DNA from: Pinirhizobacter soli
Lineage (GTDB): Bacteria > Pseudomonadota > Gammaproteobacteria > Xanthomonadales > Rhodanobacteraceae
Reading direction: 5' to 3'
Length of the DNA: 64,000 bases
NCBI RefSeq assembly: GCF_015905305.1
Contig: NZ_JADZLQ010000001.1
Span: forward strand, 2,132,599-2,196,598
Shown here: piece by piece, positions 35,509 through 45,661 of the stretch
Position numbering within the stretch: position 1 is the stretch's first letter
Layout: each line of letters opens with the position of its first letter
Notes under the pieces: generated by a model
Database searches by the model: none
The model's input: the letters and a program-made list of their open reading frames with translations, nothing else
What the model was told of the DNA's origin: nothing
Position numbers and translations under genes: made by a program

Positions 35509-36503
35509 GCCAGTTCGATGCCGCAGGTAAAGCTGCGCTCGGCACCGGCCGCCAACCGCACACGATCTGCACTGTCGTCGCGATTAAAGGAATTGGTCAA
35601 CGCTTCCATCGGTTCCATGGCGACCGACGTGCGCGGCTCGCGCGGTACCGTGTCGCCGGTGAATACCAGCCCCACGCCATCGGTTTGCCAGACGCGAACT
35701 TCCAGCGCGCCCTGTGGATCTCGCAGGCGCATACGGGCGCGGCCGTCACCTTCCCGCTGAAGACCCGTATAGGCTTTGTCGATCTGGGCAGCGCCGATGG
35801 CGCGCATGCTGCGGAAATCCAGCGACGGATCGGCCTTGTCCAGCGGCGCTAAGGCGTCAGCACCAGGCAGCGGAATGGTGCCCGCATCCGTAAGCACGAG
35901 CGATGCCGCGTCGACCTGCAGCAGCCAATCGTCCACCAGGCCATTGGGCATGCGGAAATACGGATGCCAGCCGAAGAAGCAAGGCGCATCGCTATCGCCG
36001 ACATTGCGAAGCGTCGCTTGCAAGGTGATGCCGCCGGCATCGAGGGTGAAACGGATGGTGGTGTCGATGGCAAAGGGATAGCCCTCGTGCACACCGGGCC
36101 GGATGCTGCCGTTGTAAAAGGCCACCGACACGCTGTCCTCGCCAACGAATTCATCGACCACGTCGAAATCGGCCGTGCGCAGGAACCCGTGGCGCACACC
36201 CCGGTCGACGGTAACCCCGGGCTGCATGTCGTACCCGGCGCCGTCGAATCGGTACCGGCCGTCCGCAATGCGGTTGGCGAACGGGGCCATGATGGCGAAA
36301 CGCGCGCTCTTGCCGGCGGCCAGCTCTGCTTCATCGCGGAAACCGTCCGCCACCTGGAAGGTCCCTTGGGCCAGGGGCACCTCGATGCCAACGACGGTGG
36401 CCCCACGTTCGGCCACGCGCAGCACCAGCCCCCGCTCATTGTCGGTAAGCACGACCAGGGGAAATCCCCCCATGAAGGCCCGGGTGATGCTGAATCGGTT
36501 CAT
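35502..36503 (-). CDS. Aldose 1-epimerase family protein
   Basis: 333 aa, galactose-mutarotase fold. Conserved pieces: FANRIADGRYRFDG, the catalytic-His region GVRHGFLR, GWHPYF, and the C-terminal catalytic-Glu region VAMEPMEALTNSFN. It interconverts sugar anomers; the exact sugar is not evident. First gene of a two-gene leftward unit with the dehydratase, divergent from pepN (68 bases). Confidence 0.87.
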   Translation of the reverse strand: MNRFSITRAFMGGFPLVVLTDNERGLVLRVAERGATVVGIEVPLAQGTFQVADGFRDEAELAAGKSARFAIMAPFANRIADGRYRFDGAGYDMQPGVTVDRGVRHGFLRTADFDVVDEFVGEDSVSVAFYNGSIRPGVHEGYPFAIDTTIRFTLDAGGITLQATLRNVGDSDAPCFFGWHPYFRMPNGLVDDWLLQVDAASLVLTDAGTIPLPGADALAPLDKADPSLDFRSMRAIGAAQIDKAYTGLQREGDGRARMRLRDPQGALEVRVWQTDGVGLVFTGDTVPREPRTSVAMEPMEALTNSFNRDDSADRVRLAAGAERSFTCGIELAW

Positions 36504-36571
36504 CGAATGGTCCTGCCAAGCCGAAAAGCCGCATGTTAGCCTGCCGGTTCAGCCTTGGCGCGATCCCCGAC

Positions 36572-39229
36572 ATGAAAGCACGCAACGACAGTGCCGCCCC
36601 CGCCGTGCGGCTGGCCCAATACACGCGGCCGACCTGGCGGGTGGCCCACGTGGAACTCGATTTTTCCCTCGGGATCGACGAAACCGAGGTCATCGCCAGG
36701 CTCGACCTGAGCCGCGATGGCGATCCCGGCGCTCCGCTGGAGCTCGACGGCGAAGACCTGGAACTGCTTGAGGTACTGATCGACGGCGATCCGGTGGCAC
36801 CCACGCGCTATACGGCAGGCGAACGAGGCCTGGTCATGCACGAGGTACCCGACCAGTTCGTGCTGACCACCCGCGTCCGCATCAAACCTTCGACCAACAC
36901 CGCGCTGGAGGGCCTGTACCTCTCCGGCAGTCGCGAGGCCGGCTTCCTGCTTACGCAGTGCGAAGCCCAGGGTTTCCGCCACATCACCTATTTCCCCGAC
37001 CGGCCCGACGTGCTGGCGCGCTACACCGTGACCCTCCGCGCCGATGCCAGGCGCTTCCCGATATTGCTGGCCGGCGGCAACCCCGACGGCAGCGGCGAGC
37101 TGGCCGATGGCCGCCACTGGGCACGCTTTGTCGATCCGCACCCCAAGCCCAGCTATCTTTTCGCGCTGGTGGCCGGACACCTGGAACGAATCAGCCACGA
37201 CTACGTCACCGCCAACGGCCGCGCCGTAGAGCTGCACATCTGGGCCGAGGCCGATGTGATCGATCGCTGCCACTACGCCATGGATGCCCTGGTGCGTTCG
37301 ATGCGGTGGGATGAGAAAGCCTACGGCCGCAACTACGACCTGGATGTCTTCCACGTGGTCGCCACCCACGACTTCAACATGGGTGCGATGGAAAACAAGG
37401 GCCTGAACATCTTCAACGCCAAATACCTGTTGGCGGACCCGGACAGCAGCACGGACGATGAATACCTGCACGTGGAAGCCGTGGTGGCGCACGAATACTT
37501 CCACAACTGGAGCGGCAACCGCGTGACCTGCCGCGACTGGTTCCAGTTGAGCCTCAAGGAAGGGCTTACCGTGTACCGCGAGCAGAGCTTTTCCGCCGAC
37601 ATGAATTCCGCGGCGCTCAAGCGCATCGAAGATGTCGCCCTGCTGCGGCGGGCTCAGTTTCCCGAAGACGCAGGTCCCCTCTCGCACCCGGTGCGCCCGG
37701 CCGAATACCGCGAGATCAATAATTTCTATACGGCCACGGTGTACGAGAAAGGTTCCGAGCTGGTGCGCATGATCGCAGGCTCGCTGGGACGGACGGGGTT
37801 CCGCCGCGGCATGGACGCCTATTTCGAACGCCACGACGGCGAGGCCGCGACCATCGAGGATTTCCTCGCCGCGCTGGGCGATGCCAACGGCGTGGATCTC
37901 ACCCCTTACCTGGCCTGGTATGCGCAAGCCGGGACACCGCGCTTGCGCGGTCGCGGCTCGTTCGATCCCGGCCAGCGGCGCTATACGCTGCACCTGTCGC
38001 AGGAAACGCCGCCCACGCCGGGCCACGGCGCCAAGCAGGCGCTGCCGATCCCGGTGAAACTGGCCCTGTTCGCCAGCGACGGTCGCATGCTGCCATTGCG
38101 CATGCAGGGCGAGTCTCGCCAGGCCGCGGCGGACGAGCGCGTGATCGTGCTCAGCCATGCCGAGCGCGACTTTGTCTTCGAGGACATCGGCGAGGACGTC
38201 GTGCCCTCCCTGCTGCGTGGTTTCTCAGCGCCGGTGATGCTGGAGTACGACTACGCACCCACCGAACTTGCGCTGCTCCTTCGCTACGACGTGGATGGAT
38301 TCAATCGCTGGGAAGCCGGGCAGCAGCTGGCTGCGCTGGCGTTCGACGCCTGCCTTTCGGGCGAGGACGCCCACGGTGCCGCCGACGCCTGGACTGCATC
38401 GATAGCTTCGATCTTCGCCGATCCGTCGATGGACGATGCGCTGCTGGCCGAATTGCTCACGCCCCCTGGCGAGATCGAGCTTGCCGACCGCCAGCCACGG
38501 CACGATCCGGCGGCCGTGCACGCGGCACGCCAGCAGTTGCTGTCGCGGCTTGCCATGCGTGTGGGTGCAGGTACGCTGGCAGCGCGCTATGCCACCCTGT
38601 TTGCCCGCGCCAGCGCCGATCTGGACGCGGCCGCGCAAGCCCGGCGGCGCCTGCAACGCCGCGTGCTCGATCTCCTGGCTGCCATGGAGCCGGCCAGGGC
38701 CGCCACGCTCGCCGCCAGACAGTACGAGACCGCCCCAGGCATGACCGACCGGCTCGCGGCCCTGGCCACGCTGGCGCGTACGGATGAAGCCGCCGCCGCC
38801 AGCCGCCTTGCACACTACCGTGCGCGCTACGACGACAATCCCCTGGCCCTGGACAAGTGGTTCATGTTGCAAGCATCCCTGCCGGGCGACGGGGCGCTTG
38901 CCCGCATACAGCGCCTGGAAGCCGATCCAGCGTTCAACCTCAAGAACCCCAATCGGGTGCAGTCGCTGATGGGCGCCTTCGCGCGCACCAATCCCACCGG
39001 CTTCCATCGTGCCGATGGCGCTGCCTATGGCTGGTTCGCCGATCGGCTGTTGCAGATCGATGCACTCAATCCGCAGGTGAGCGCGAGGCTGGGCACCGCC
39101 TTCAACGGCTGGGCGCGCCTGGTGGAGCCTCAGCGTGAACTGGCCCGCGCAGCGGTGAACCGGATGCAGGCCCACGAGGGACTTTCACGAGACCTTGCCG
39201 ACATCCTGGATCGTGTCGTCGGGGGCTGA
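36572..39229 (+). CDS. pepN: Aminopeptidase N (M1 family)
   Basis: Zinc exopeptidase of 885 aa, close to E. coli PepN (870), cytoplasmic peptide recycling. Substrate motif GAMEN near 271-275, zinc site HEYFHNW near 307 with the second Glu in LKEGLTVYRE near 330, DUF3458-type domains and a helical C-terminus. No signal peptide. ATG 36572 starts the conserved region; a longer frame from 36533 adds 13 residues and has no better ribosome site. Confidence 0.95.
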   Translation: MKARNDSAAPAVRLAQYTRPTWRVAHVELDFSLGIDETEVIARLDLSRDGDPGAPLELDGEDLELLEVLIDGDPVAPTRYTAGERGLVMHEVPDQFVLTTRVRIKPSTNTALEGLYLSGSREAGFLLTQCEAQGFRHITYFPDRPDVLARYTVTLRADARRFPILLAGGNPDGSGELADGRHWARFVDPHPKPSYLFALVAGHLERISHDYVTANGRAVELHIWAEADVIDRCHYAMDALVRSMRWDEKAYGRNYDLDVFHVVATHDFNMGAMENKGLNIFNAKYLLADPDSSTDDEYLHVEAVVAHEYFHNWSGNRVTCRDWFQLSLKEGLTVYREQSFSADMNSAALKRIEDVALLRRAQFPEDAGPLSHPVRPAEYREINNFYTATVYEKGSELVRMIAGSLGRTGFRRGMDAYFERHDGEAATIEDFLAALGDANGVDLTPYLAWYAQAGTPRLRGRGSFDPGQRRYTLHLSQETPPTPGHGAKQALPIPVKLALFASDGRMLPLRMQGESRQAAADERVIVLSHAERDFVFEDIGEDVVPSLLRGFSAPVMLEYDYAPTELALLLRYDVDGFNRWEAGQQLAALAFDACLSGEDAHGAADAWTASIASIFADPSMDDALLAELLTPPGEIELADRQPRHDPAAVHAARQQLLSRLAMRVGAGTLAARYATLFARASADLDAAAQARRRLQRRVLDLLAAMEPARAATLAARQYETAPGMTDRLAALATLARTDEAAAASRLAHYRARYDDNPLALDKWFMLQASLPGDGALARIQRLEADPAFNLKNPNRVQSLMGAFARTNPTGFHRADGAAYGWFADRLLQIDALNPQVSARLGTAFNGWARLVEPQRELARAAVNRMQAHEGLSRDLADILDRVVGG

Positions 39230-39236
39230 AAAACAA

Positions 39237-39259
39237 AACGCCCCGCGTGGCGGGGCGTT
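39237..39259. terminator. Bidirectional terminator between pepN and the 60-aa gene
   Basis: AACGCCCCGC (39237-39246), loop GTG, GCGGGGCGTT (39250-39259): ten perfect pairs. On the minus strand it is followed by TTGTTTTTC, so it is strongest for the leftward small gene. Confidence 0.85.
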
Positions 39260-39280
39260 CTTCGCTGTCGTACAGGCGAA

Positions 39281-39463
39281 TCAGGCAGCCAGCAGCGAGA
39301 TTTCCTGACGCACGCGGACAATACGCTGCTCCAGGCGAGGCGCCACGGCGGCTCGTTTTTCCTCGTCGCGGCCTTCCAGATGCTCCATCGCCATTTCCAG
39401 ACGACCTAGTTCGATCAGCAGATCGTGGTGCCTGTAGACAGGTTCCAGTTCATGAGATCCCAT
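39281..39463 (-). CDS. Small coiled-coil protein (60 aa)
   Basis: 60 residues, MGSHELEPVYRHHDLLIELG then LEMAMEHLEGRDEEKRA and a C-terminal LEQRIVRVRQEISLLAA. Charged and helical, with Leu/Ile spacing suggesting a short coiled coil. GGGAGGAG about 7 bases upstream of ATG 39463 is an excellent ribosome site; the longer frame (to 39520) is not supported. A perfect CRP/Clp-type box lies 59-74 bases upstream. It ends in a good terminator. Function unknown. Confidence 0.75.
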   Translation of the reverse strand: MGSHELEPVYRHHDLLIELGRLEMAMEHLEGRDEEKRAAVAPRLEQRIVRVRQEISLLAA

Positions 39464-39521
39464 GGCAGTTCTCCTCCCGAGGTGCTTGGTACACAGGGCG
39501 ATGCATGGGTCGTGCCACAAG

Positions 39522-39537
39522 TGTGATCTTCATCACA
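39522..39537. promoter_or_regulatory. CRP/Clp-type binding site
   Basis: TGTGA-TCTTCA-TCACA, a perfect match to TGTGA-N6-TCACA. It is 59 bases upstream of the 60-aa gene (leftward) and could also serve a rightward transcript through the hairpin region. Confidence 0.7.
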
Positions 39538-39659
39538 CTATTTACGACATAGACAAAAACCTGACGTACTGCGTCACGAGATGCCGCTTACCGGCATGTC
39601 GACAACGAAAAAGTCACACGCCGTTCATTCGATCAGCGTAAATATTCGGGGTAACAAAA

Positions 39660-39681
39660 AACCGCAGCAAGTGCGGTTCTT
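39660..39681. terminator. Bidirectional terminator-like hairpin
   Basis: AACCGCA (39660-39666), loop GCAAG, TGCGGTT (39672-39678). Rightward it is followed by CTTTTG; leftward by TTTTGTTACC. It has no protein gene to serve on either side, which hints at a small RNA. Confidence 0.65.
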
Positions 39682-39704
39682 TTGATGCCAGCCTTTAACG
39701 GTTT

Positions 39705-39764
39705 CTGGCGCCCGGCACACGGTCATCCTGGATTCCCCCTGTTCCTGAGACCGCCGGGCGCCAG
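39705..39764. repeat. Long hairpin with 12-bp perfect arms
   Basis: CTGGCGCCCGGC (39705-39716) and GCCGGGCGCCAG (39753-39764) are perfectly complementary; CGGTC (39720-39724) and GACCG (39749-39753) extend the stem inward. The ~24-base loop is C/T-rich on the plus strand, and AGGGGGAA on the minus strand. Confidence 0.6.
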
Positions 39765-40019
39765 ATCCTCCTTTTCCAGCTTGCTACCTTCCCCGGCACG
39801 CGGTCCGGCCCCTGTCGCCTGACCTCAGCGCGCATCATGCGCAGCATCTGCCCGGGGGAAGTGCCCCAGCATTTATGCATCAGCCATGCCAGAAAGGTAG
39901 TTGTTAAGCGCATCGCCAGCGCCTGACGCACGATTCAGCGGTCCTGGCCCCGGTTGCCGTTCACGGGCGCTGCACGGGTTAAAATAGGCATCTCCTGCCC
40001 TTACGCGTCACTTTTCACC

Positions 40020-41903
40020 ATGTCGCTCACCCATCCCACCCGCTACGACGTGATCGTCGTCGGCGGCGGCCACGCCGGTACCGAGGCAGCCCTGGCGGCC
40101 GCGCGTTGCGGTGCGCGCACATTGCTGCTTTCCCACAACATCGAGACCATCGGCCAGATGAGCTGCAATCCGGCCATCGGCGGCATCGGCAAGGGCCATC
40201 TGGTGCGCGAGATCGATGCCCTGGGCGGGGCGATGGCGCATGCGGCCGACCGCGCCGGCATCCAGTGGCGCACGCTCAATGCCTCCAAGGGCCCCGCCGT
40301 ACGCGCCACGCGCTGCCAGGCCGACCGCTCGCTCTACAAAGCCGCCATTCGCCGGATGGTGGAAACGCAGCCGAACCTGGAGCTCTTCCAGCAGGCCGTG
40401 GACGACCTCCTGCTCGAAGGCGACCGCGTTGCCGGGGTGCGCACGCAGATGGGCCTGGCCTTCCACGCGGCGACCGTCGTCCTTACGGCAGGCACGTTCC
40501 TGGCCGGCAAGATCCACATCGGACCGGCACAGTATGCCGGTGGCCGTGCCGGTGATCCTCCGGCGGCCACCCTGGCAAGCCGCCTGCGCGAGATGTCCCT
40601 GGGCGTCGATCGCCTGAAGACCGGCACCCCCCCGCGCATCGACCTGCGCAGCATCGATACCTCGGTGATGGAAGAACAGCCCGGCGACCATCCGGCGCCG
40701 GTGTTTTCCTTCATGGGAACGCGCAGCGAACATCCGCGCCAGGTGAGCTGCTGGATCACCCATACCAGTGAACGCACGCATGAAGTCATCCGCGGCGCGC
40801 TGGATCGCTCGCCGCTGTTTAGCGGCCAGATCGAGGGCATCGGACCACGCTATTGCCCTTCCATCGAAGACAAGGTGGTCCGCTTCGCGGAGAAGTCCTC
40901 GCACCAGGTATTCGTCGAGCCGGAGGGGCTGGACACCTTCGAGGTCTATCCCAACGGCATCTCCACGTCGCTGCCCTTCGACGTGCAGCTTGAACTGGTG
41001 CGTTCGATCCGCGGTTTCGAGAACGCGCATATCACGCGGCCGGGCTACGCCATCGAATACGACTACTTCGACCCGCGAAACCTGAACCCGTGGCTGGAAA
41101 CCCGCGCGATCGGCGGCCTGTTCTTCGCCGGCCAGATCAACGGCACCACCGGATACGAGGAAGCCGGCGCGCAGGGCCTGGTGGCAGGGCTGAACGCCGC
41201 CCGCCAGGCGCGCGGCGAGGGTCCATGGTTCCCGCGGCGCGACGAGGCCTATATCGGCGTACTGATCGACGACCTCACCACCAACGGCACCATCGAGCCC
41301 TACCGCATGTTTACCTCGCGGGCGGAATACCGCCTGCACCTGCGCGAGGACAACGCGGACCTGCGCCTTACCGAAACCGGTCACGCCCTGGGCCTGGTGC
41401 ACGACGAGCGCCTTTCCCGCCTGGTCGCCAAGCGCGAGGCGACGGAGCTTGAGTCCGCCCGCCTGCGCGCCACCTGGGCGGCCCCAGGCAACGCCCTGGG
41501 CGCTGCCGTCACGGCCACCCTGGGCCTGCCCCTCAGCCGCGAGACGAACGCCCTGGATCTTCTGCGCCGTCCGGAGATCGACTACGCCGCGCTGATGGCC
41601 GTGCCTGGCATGGGCCCGGCCGTGGAGGACGAGCACGTGGCGGCCCAGGTACAGGTGCAGGCCAAGTACGCTGGCTACCTGGAGCGCCAGCACGAGGAAA
41701 TCGCCCGCCATCGCAAGCACGAGGCCCTGGCCATCCCGGCGGGCTTCGACTACGACCGCGTGCGTGGACTCTCGGCGGAGGTCCTCGTCAAGCTCAAGCG
41801 TGGGCAGCCGGCCACCATCGGCCAGGCATCGCGCATCAGCGGCGTCACCCCGGCGGCGATCTCGCTGTTGCTGGTGCATATCAAGCGACGCGCGGCCGCC
41901 TGA
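40020..41903 (+). CDS. mnmG: tRNA uridine-5-carboxymethylaminomethyl modification enzyme
   Basis: FAD enzyme that with MnmE modifies U34 of several tRNAs. 627 aa, as in E. coli (629). FAD motif [19 protein letters not shown] is at 11-29; [22 protein letters not shown] and [22 protein letters not shown] are signatures, and the C-terminal MnmE-binding helical domain is intact. ATG 40020 begins the conserved sequence; the frame is open upstream to 39954. Confidence 0.97.
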   Translation: MSLTHPTRYDVIVVGGGHAGTEAALAAARCGARTLLLSHNIETIGQMSCNPAIGGIGKGHLVREIDALGGAMAHAADRAGIQWRTLNASKGPAVRATRCQADRSLYKAAIRRMVETQPNLELFQQAVDDLLLEGDRVAGVRTQMGLAFHAATVVLTAGTFLAGKIHIGPAQYAGGRAGDPPAATLASRLREMSLGVDRLKTGTPPRIDLRSIDTSVMEEQPGDHPAPVFSFMGTRSEHPRQVSCWITHTSERTHEVIRGALDRSPLFSGQIEGIGPRYCPSIEDKVVRFAEKSSHQVFVEPEGLDTFEVYPNGISTSLPFDVQLELVRSIRGFENAHITRPGYAIEYDYFDPRNLNPWLETRAIGGLFFAGQINGTTGYEEAGAQGLVAGLNAARQARGEGPWFPRRDEAYIGVLIDDLTTNGTIEPYRMFTSRAEYRLHLREDNADLRLTETGHALGLVHDERLSRLVAKREATELESARLRATWAAPGNALGAAVTATLGLPLSRETNALDLLRRPEIDYAALMAVPGMGPAVEDEHVAAQVQVQAKYAGYLERQHEEIARHRKHEALAIPAGFDYDRVRGLSAEVLVKLKRGQPATIGQASRISGVTPAAISLLLVHIKRRAAA

Positions 41904-41969
41904 CTTCCGACGGTTACGGACGGCCGACGCCCCGTGCGATCATCGGTCCAGTCCTAAGCGGAGTTCATC

Positions 41970-42737
41970 ATGGAAGTGTGGATTGGCCGGAATGGCGAAC
42001 GGTTCGGCCCCTACAGCGAGGCCGATATCCGCCAGTGGCTGCGCGAGGGCTCGCTCAAGCCCGGGGAATTGGCCTGGCATGCGGGCCTCACCGACTGGCA
42101 GCCGGCGGGTGACCTGTTCCCCGGTGAGGCGCCCGCCGCAGGCAGCGCCACGCCCATGCCGCCGCCACCGCCCCGGGAGCGATGGATAGCCGACCCACAA
42201 CCCTACGCCGGCTTCTGGAAGCGCGTGGCGGCCTATATCGTGGATGTGATCATCCTGTGGATTCCACACCTCATTATCGGCAACCTGCTCGGCGCTGCCG
42301 CCGCCCAGACGGCGATGCTGCACACCATCGAAAGCGCCAACAACGACCCCGCGGTAATGATGGCCGCCTACAGTGTCTTCTGGAGCGCGATGCTGCCGGC
42401 GCTCGGCGTGCAGACGCTGGTGACCTGGGCCTACTTCGCCCTGTGTGAAAGCTCCGCCATGCAGGGCACGCCGGGCAAGCTCGCCATGGGGATCCGCGTA
42501 ACCGACGACGAAGGGCGGCGCATCAGCTTCCTGCGCGCCACCGGTCGTCATTTCGGCAAGATCATCAGCTCATTCACCCTGTGCATCGGCTTCATGATGG
42601 CTGGCTGGACCGAGCGCAAGCAGGCCCTGCACGACATGATGGCCAGCACCCTGGTGCTGAACGGTCGCGCCAGCGCCACGCGGAACCAACCGCAGCAGCC
42701 CGCCCCACGCAACGACGACGGTTCGTTCAGCGCCTGA
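41970..42737 (+). CDS. GYF_2 and RDD domain membrane protein
   Basis: 255 aa. Residues 1-50 ([43 protein letters not shown]) form a GYF_2 domain, joined by a Pro-rich linker to an RDD domain (about 78-230) with three or four membrane helices and [19 protein letters not shown] proteins are membrane proteins, some implicated in ion transport; the role here is unknown. It lies 66 bases after mnmG on the same strand. Confidence 0.85.
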   Translation: MEVWIGRNGERFGPYSEADIRQWLREGSLKPGELAWHAGLTDWQPAGDLFPGEAPAAGSATPMPPPPPRERWIADPQPYAGFWKRVAAYIVDVIILWIPHLIIGNLLGAAAAQTAMLHTIESANNDPAVMMAAYSVFWSAMLPALGVQTLVTWAYFALCESSAMQGTPGKLAMGIRVTDDEGRRISFLRATGRHFGKIISSFTLCIGFMMAGWTERKQALHDMMASTLVLNGRASATRNQPQQPAPRNDDGSFSA

Positions 42738-42747
42738 CCGTGCTTGC

Positions 42748-42781
42748 TATGATGCGGGGTTCGTATCAACGGAACCCGCAT
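42748..42781 (+). promoter_or_regulatory. tex -10 box and 5' hairpin
   Basis: TATGAT (42748-42753) is a candidate -10 with no good -35. It overlaps a hairpin ATGCGGGGTTC (42752-42762) / GAACCCGCAT (42772-42781), ten pairs with one bulged G, ending 5 bases before the tex ATG. No Shine-Dalgarno is visible. Confidence 0.35.
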
Positions 42782-42786
42782 CAAGC

Positions 42787-45135
42787 ATGCTCTCGATCGA
42801 ACAACGCATTGCCCAGGACGTCGCCGCCAAGCCCGAACAGGTGCGCGCGGCGGTGGAACTGCTCGACGGCGGCGCTACCGTGCCGTTCATCGCCCGCTAC
42901 CGCAAGGAAGTCACCGGCGGGCTGGACGACATCCAGCTGCGCCTGCTCGAAGAGCGCCTGCGCTACCTGCGCGAGCTGGAAGACCGCCGCAAGGCCATCC
43001 TCGACTCCATCACCGAGCAGGGCAAGCTCACCGACGCGCTGAAGGCCGATATCAACGAGGCCGACACCAAGGCACGCCTGGAAGACCTCTACCTGCCCTA
43101 CAAGCCCAAGCGCCGCACCAAGGCGCAGATCGCACGCGAAGCGGGCCTGGAACCGCTGGCCACGACGCTGCGCGAAGATCCCACGCAAGATCCCGATGCG
43201 CTGGCAGCTACCTTCGTTGACGCAGAAAAAGGCGTCGCCGATGTCCGCGCCGCTCTCGACGGCGCCCGCGCCATCCTGATGGAAACGATCGCCGAAGACG
43301 CCCAGCTGGTGGGCGAGTTGCGCGACTGGATGTGGGACGTCGGCCAGATCAAGGCCCGCGTGGTGGAAGGCAAGGAAAACGAAGGCGCGAAGTTCCGCGA
43401 CTACTTCGACCACATGGAAAGCGTGGCGAAAATTCCCTCGCACCGTCTGCTGGCGCTGATGCGCGCGCGCAACGAGGGCATCATCGAGCTAGACCTCATC
43501 CCCGGCAGCGACGCCGAGCAGGGCCACGCCGAAGGTGAAGGCCGGGTCGCCGTGCGCGCCGGCATCATCGACCGCAAACGCGCGGCCGATGCCTTCTTGC
43601 GCGAAACCGTGCGCCTGACCTGGCGCGTGAAGCTGCATCTGCACCTCACGCTCGACCTCTTCGGCCGCGTACGCGAAGGCGCCGAGGACGAAGCCATCCG
43701 CGTGTTCGGCGACAACCTGAAAGACCTCCTGCTGGCCGCACCTGCCGGCAACAAGGTGGTGATGGGCCTGGACCCGGGCATCCGCACCGGTTGCAAGCTC
43801 GCCATCGTCGATGCCACCGGCAAGCTGCTGGCCTTCGACACCATCTACCCGCACGAACCGCGCAACCAGTGGGACCAGTCCCTTGCCCGCATCGCGGCGT
43901 TGTCGAAACAGCACGGCGTGAACCTGATCGCCATCGGCAACGGCACCGCCTCGCGCGAGACCGACAAGCTCGCCGGCGAAGTGATGAAGAAGCATGCGGA
44001 TCTTGGCCTTTCCAAGCTCGTGGTGAGCGAAGCCGGCGCCTCGGTGTACTCGGCATCGGAGCTTGCCTCGAAGGAATTCCCGGAACTGGATGTTTCCATC
44101 CGCGGCGCAGTGTCCATTGCGCGCCGCCTGCAGGATCCCCTGGCGGAGCTGGTGAAGATCGAACCCAAGGCGATCGGCGTGGGCCAGTACCAGCACGACG
44201 TGAACCAGGTGAAGCTGGCGCGTGCGCTCGATGCCCGCGTGGAAGACTGCGTGAATGCCGTGGGCGTGGACGTCAACACCGCTTCCGCGCCGTTGCTCGC
44301 GCGTGTTGCGGGGTTGTCGTCGAGCGTGGCGGAGAACGTGGTGAAGCACCGCGACGCACACGGCGCATTCGGCAGCCGCAAGGAATTGTTGAAGGTGCCC
44401 CGCCTGGGCGACAAGGCCTTCGAACAATGCGCCGGCTTCCTGCGCATCGCCGGCGGCAGCAATCCGCTGGATGCGAGCTCCGTGCATCCGGAAGCCTATC
44501 CGGTGGTCGAGCGCATCCTGAAGCAGTGCGGCCGCGAAGTGCGCAACATCATCGGCGATACGTCGTTCCTGCGCGGACTCAAGCCCGAACAGTTCACCGA
44601 CGACACCTTCGGCGTGCCGACCGTGCGCGACATCCTGAAGGAATTGGAAAAGCCAGGCCGCGACCCGCGCCCGGAATTCGTGGCACCGACATTCGCCGAA
44701 GGCGTGGAAGACCTCAAAGACCTCGCCGTGGGCATGGTGCTTGAAGGCCGCGTCACCAACGTGGCCGCGTTCGGCGCCTTCGTCGACATCGGTGTGCATC
44801 AGGATGGCCTGGTCCACGTGTCGGCGTTGTCGCACACCTTCGTCAAGGATCCGCGTGATGCGGTAAAAGCCGGCGACATCGTCAAGGTCAAGGTGATGGA
44901 GGTGGATCTGCCGCGCAAACGCATCGGGCTGTCGATGAGGCTGGATGATGTGCCGGGTGAGGCGCGTGGTGGGAAGCCGGCGTCGCGTGACGGCGCTGGC
45001 GGCAACCGTGGTGGCAACGATGGCCGTGGACCGCGTGGTGGCGGCGACCGTCGTGGGCCCGCGCCACCGAAGGCGACGCCTGCGCCTGCCAACAATGCGT
45101 TCGCGGATGCGTTTTCGAAGGCGTTAAAGCGGTAG
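42787..45135 (+). CDS. tex: Tex family RNA-binding transcription accessory protein
   Basis: 782 aa, same architecture as Tex/YhgF: N-terminal HTH-like helices, YqgF/RNase H-like domain beginning at [16 protein letters not shown], helix-hairpin-helix ([20 protein letters not shown]), and an S1 domain near 650-725 ([31 protein letters not shown]). The last ~55 residues are a Gly/Arg/Asp-rich tail followed by Pro/Ala, likely extra nucleic-acid contact. It acts on transcription or RNA in the cytoplasm. Confidence 0.95.
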   Translation: MLSIEQRIAQDVAAKPEQVRAAVELLDGGATVPFIARYRKEVTGGLDDIQLRLLEERLRYLRELEDRRKAILDSITEQGKLTDALKADINEADTKARLEDLYLPYKPKRRTKAQIAREAGLEPLATTLREDPTQDPDALAATFVDAEKGVADVRAALDGARAILMETIAEDAQLVGELRDWMWDVGQIKARVVEGKENEGAKFRDYFDHMESVAKIPSHRLLALMRARNEGIIELDLIPGSDAEQGHAEGEGRVAVRAGIIDRKRAADAFLRETVRLTWRVKLHLHLTLDLFGRVREGAEDEAIRVFGDNLKDLLLAAPAGNKVVMGLDPGIRTGCKLAIVDATGKLLAFDTIYPHEPRNQWDQSLARIAALSKQHGVNLIAIGNGTASRETDKLAGEVMKKHADLGLSKLVVSEAGASVYSASELASKEFPELDVSIRGAVSIARRLQDPLAELVKIEPKAIGVGQYQHDVNQVKLARALDARVEDCVNAVGVDVNTASAPLLARVAGLSSSVAENVVKHRDAHGAFGSRKELLKVPRLGDKAFEQCAGFLRIAGGSNPLDASSVHPEAYPVVERILKQCGREVRNIIGDTSFLRGLKPEQFTDDTFGVPTVRDILKELEKPGRDPRPEFVAPTFAEGVEDLKDLAVGMVLEGRVTNVAAFGAFVDIGVHQDGLVHVSALSHTFVKDPRDAVKAGDIVKVKVMEVDLPRKRIGLSMRLDDVPGEARGGKPASRDGAGGNRGGNDGRGPRGGGDRRGPAPPKATPAPANNAFADAFSKALKR

Positions 45136-45188
45136 CTCCGAGGCGATCGCTTACAAAGAGCAAGCGAGAAACGTACGTGGATGGAAGC

Positions 45189-45216
45189 ACAAGAGCCGGC
45201 GAAAGCCGGCTCTTGT
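45189..45216 (+). terminator. Terminator after tex
   Basis: ACAAGAGCCGGC (45189-45200), GAAA tetraloop, GCCGGCTCTTGT (45205-45216): twelve perfect pairs, then CATTTC. It separates tex from the toxin-antitoxin pair. Confidence 0.8.
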
Positions 45217-45265
45217 CATTTCAGAATGATGGAGGCCAATTGCGGTTCATATCCGAACAGGTATA

Positions 45266-45661
45266 ATGAAACCTGAGGTTCGTCGAGCGCTCTACTGGGC
45301 GGGCTCGTCAAAGGACGATTTCTCCGCATTTCCCGTGCGTGTCCAGAAGAACATGGGCGTTGCGCTTTACGTTGCCCAGTTGGGCGGGATGCCGCCGTCG
45401 GCGAAGCCATGGAAGGGTCTCGGACCGGGTGTCTTCGAACTTCTGGCCGATTATCAAGGCAATGCGTTTCGTGCGGTTTTCGTTGTGTGCCTCGGCAACG
45501 CGATGCACGTACTGCATGCGTTCCAGAAGAAATCGAAGTCAGGTATCAGCACGCCAAGGCTCGACATCGAAGTCGTTGGGAGTCGTTTGAAGCAGGTACT
45601 GGCCAATGACGTGCAAGGAGCGATCTTTCATGGCAAGAAACGCAACGCCTCCGGGAACTGA
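45266..45661 (+). CDS. HigB-like toxin (Gp49/DUF891 family)
   Basis: 131 aa. LYWAGSSKDDFSAFPVRVQK, GLGPGVFELLADYQGNAFRAVFVV and VLHAFQKKSKSGI match the phage-derived Gp49/HigB RelE-fold toxins, ribosome-dependent mRNA interferases. The 3' end overlaps the HTH antitoxin gene by 32 bp: toxin first, as in higBA. TATAAT at 45262-45267 with TTGCGG 16 bases upstream overlaps the ATG at 45266, so either the promoter or the start codon call is off. Base composition is visibly less GC-rich than tex, suggesting acquisition. Confidence 0.85.
   Translation: MKPEVRRALYWAGSSKDDFSAFPVRVQKNMGVALYVAQLGGMPPSAKPWKGLGPGVFELLADYQGNAFRAVFVVCLGNAMHVLHAFQKKSKSGISTPRLDIEVVGSRLKQVLANDVQGAIFHGKKRNASGN

Larger units (their letters stand above)
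39464..40019. other. Hairpin-rich gene-free region between the 60-aa gene and mnmG
   Basis: 556 bases with no convincing protein gene. From left: CRP box (39522-39537); TGACG-TACTG-CGTCA (about 39562-39576); ATGCCG-CTTAC-CGGCAT (about 39581-39597); terminator-like hairpin (39660-39681); a 60-base hairpin with 12-bp arms (39705-39764); a candidate mnmG -10, TAAAAT (39980-39985). A small RNA in either direction is possible. The 78-codon minus frame at 39695-39931 lacks a ribosome site and has no familiar features. Confidence 0.45.

Noticed and set aside
39695-39931. 78-aa minus-strand frame in the mnmG upstream region
   Set aside because: No ribosome site, no familiar motif, and it runs through the long hairpin; treated as non-coding.
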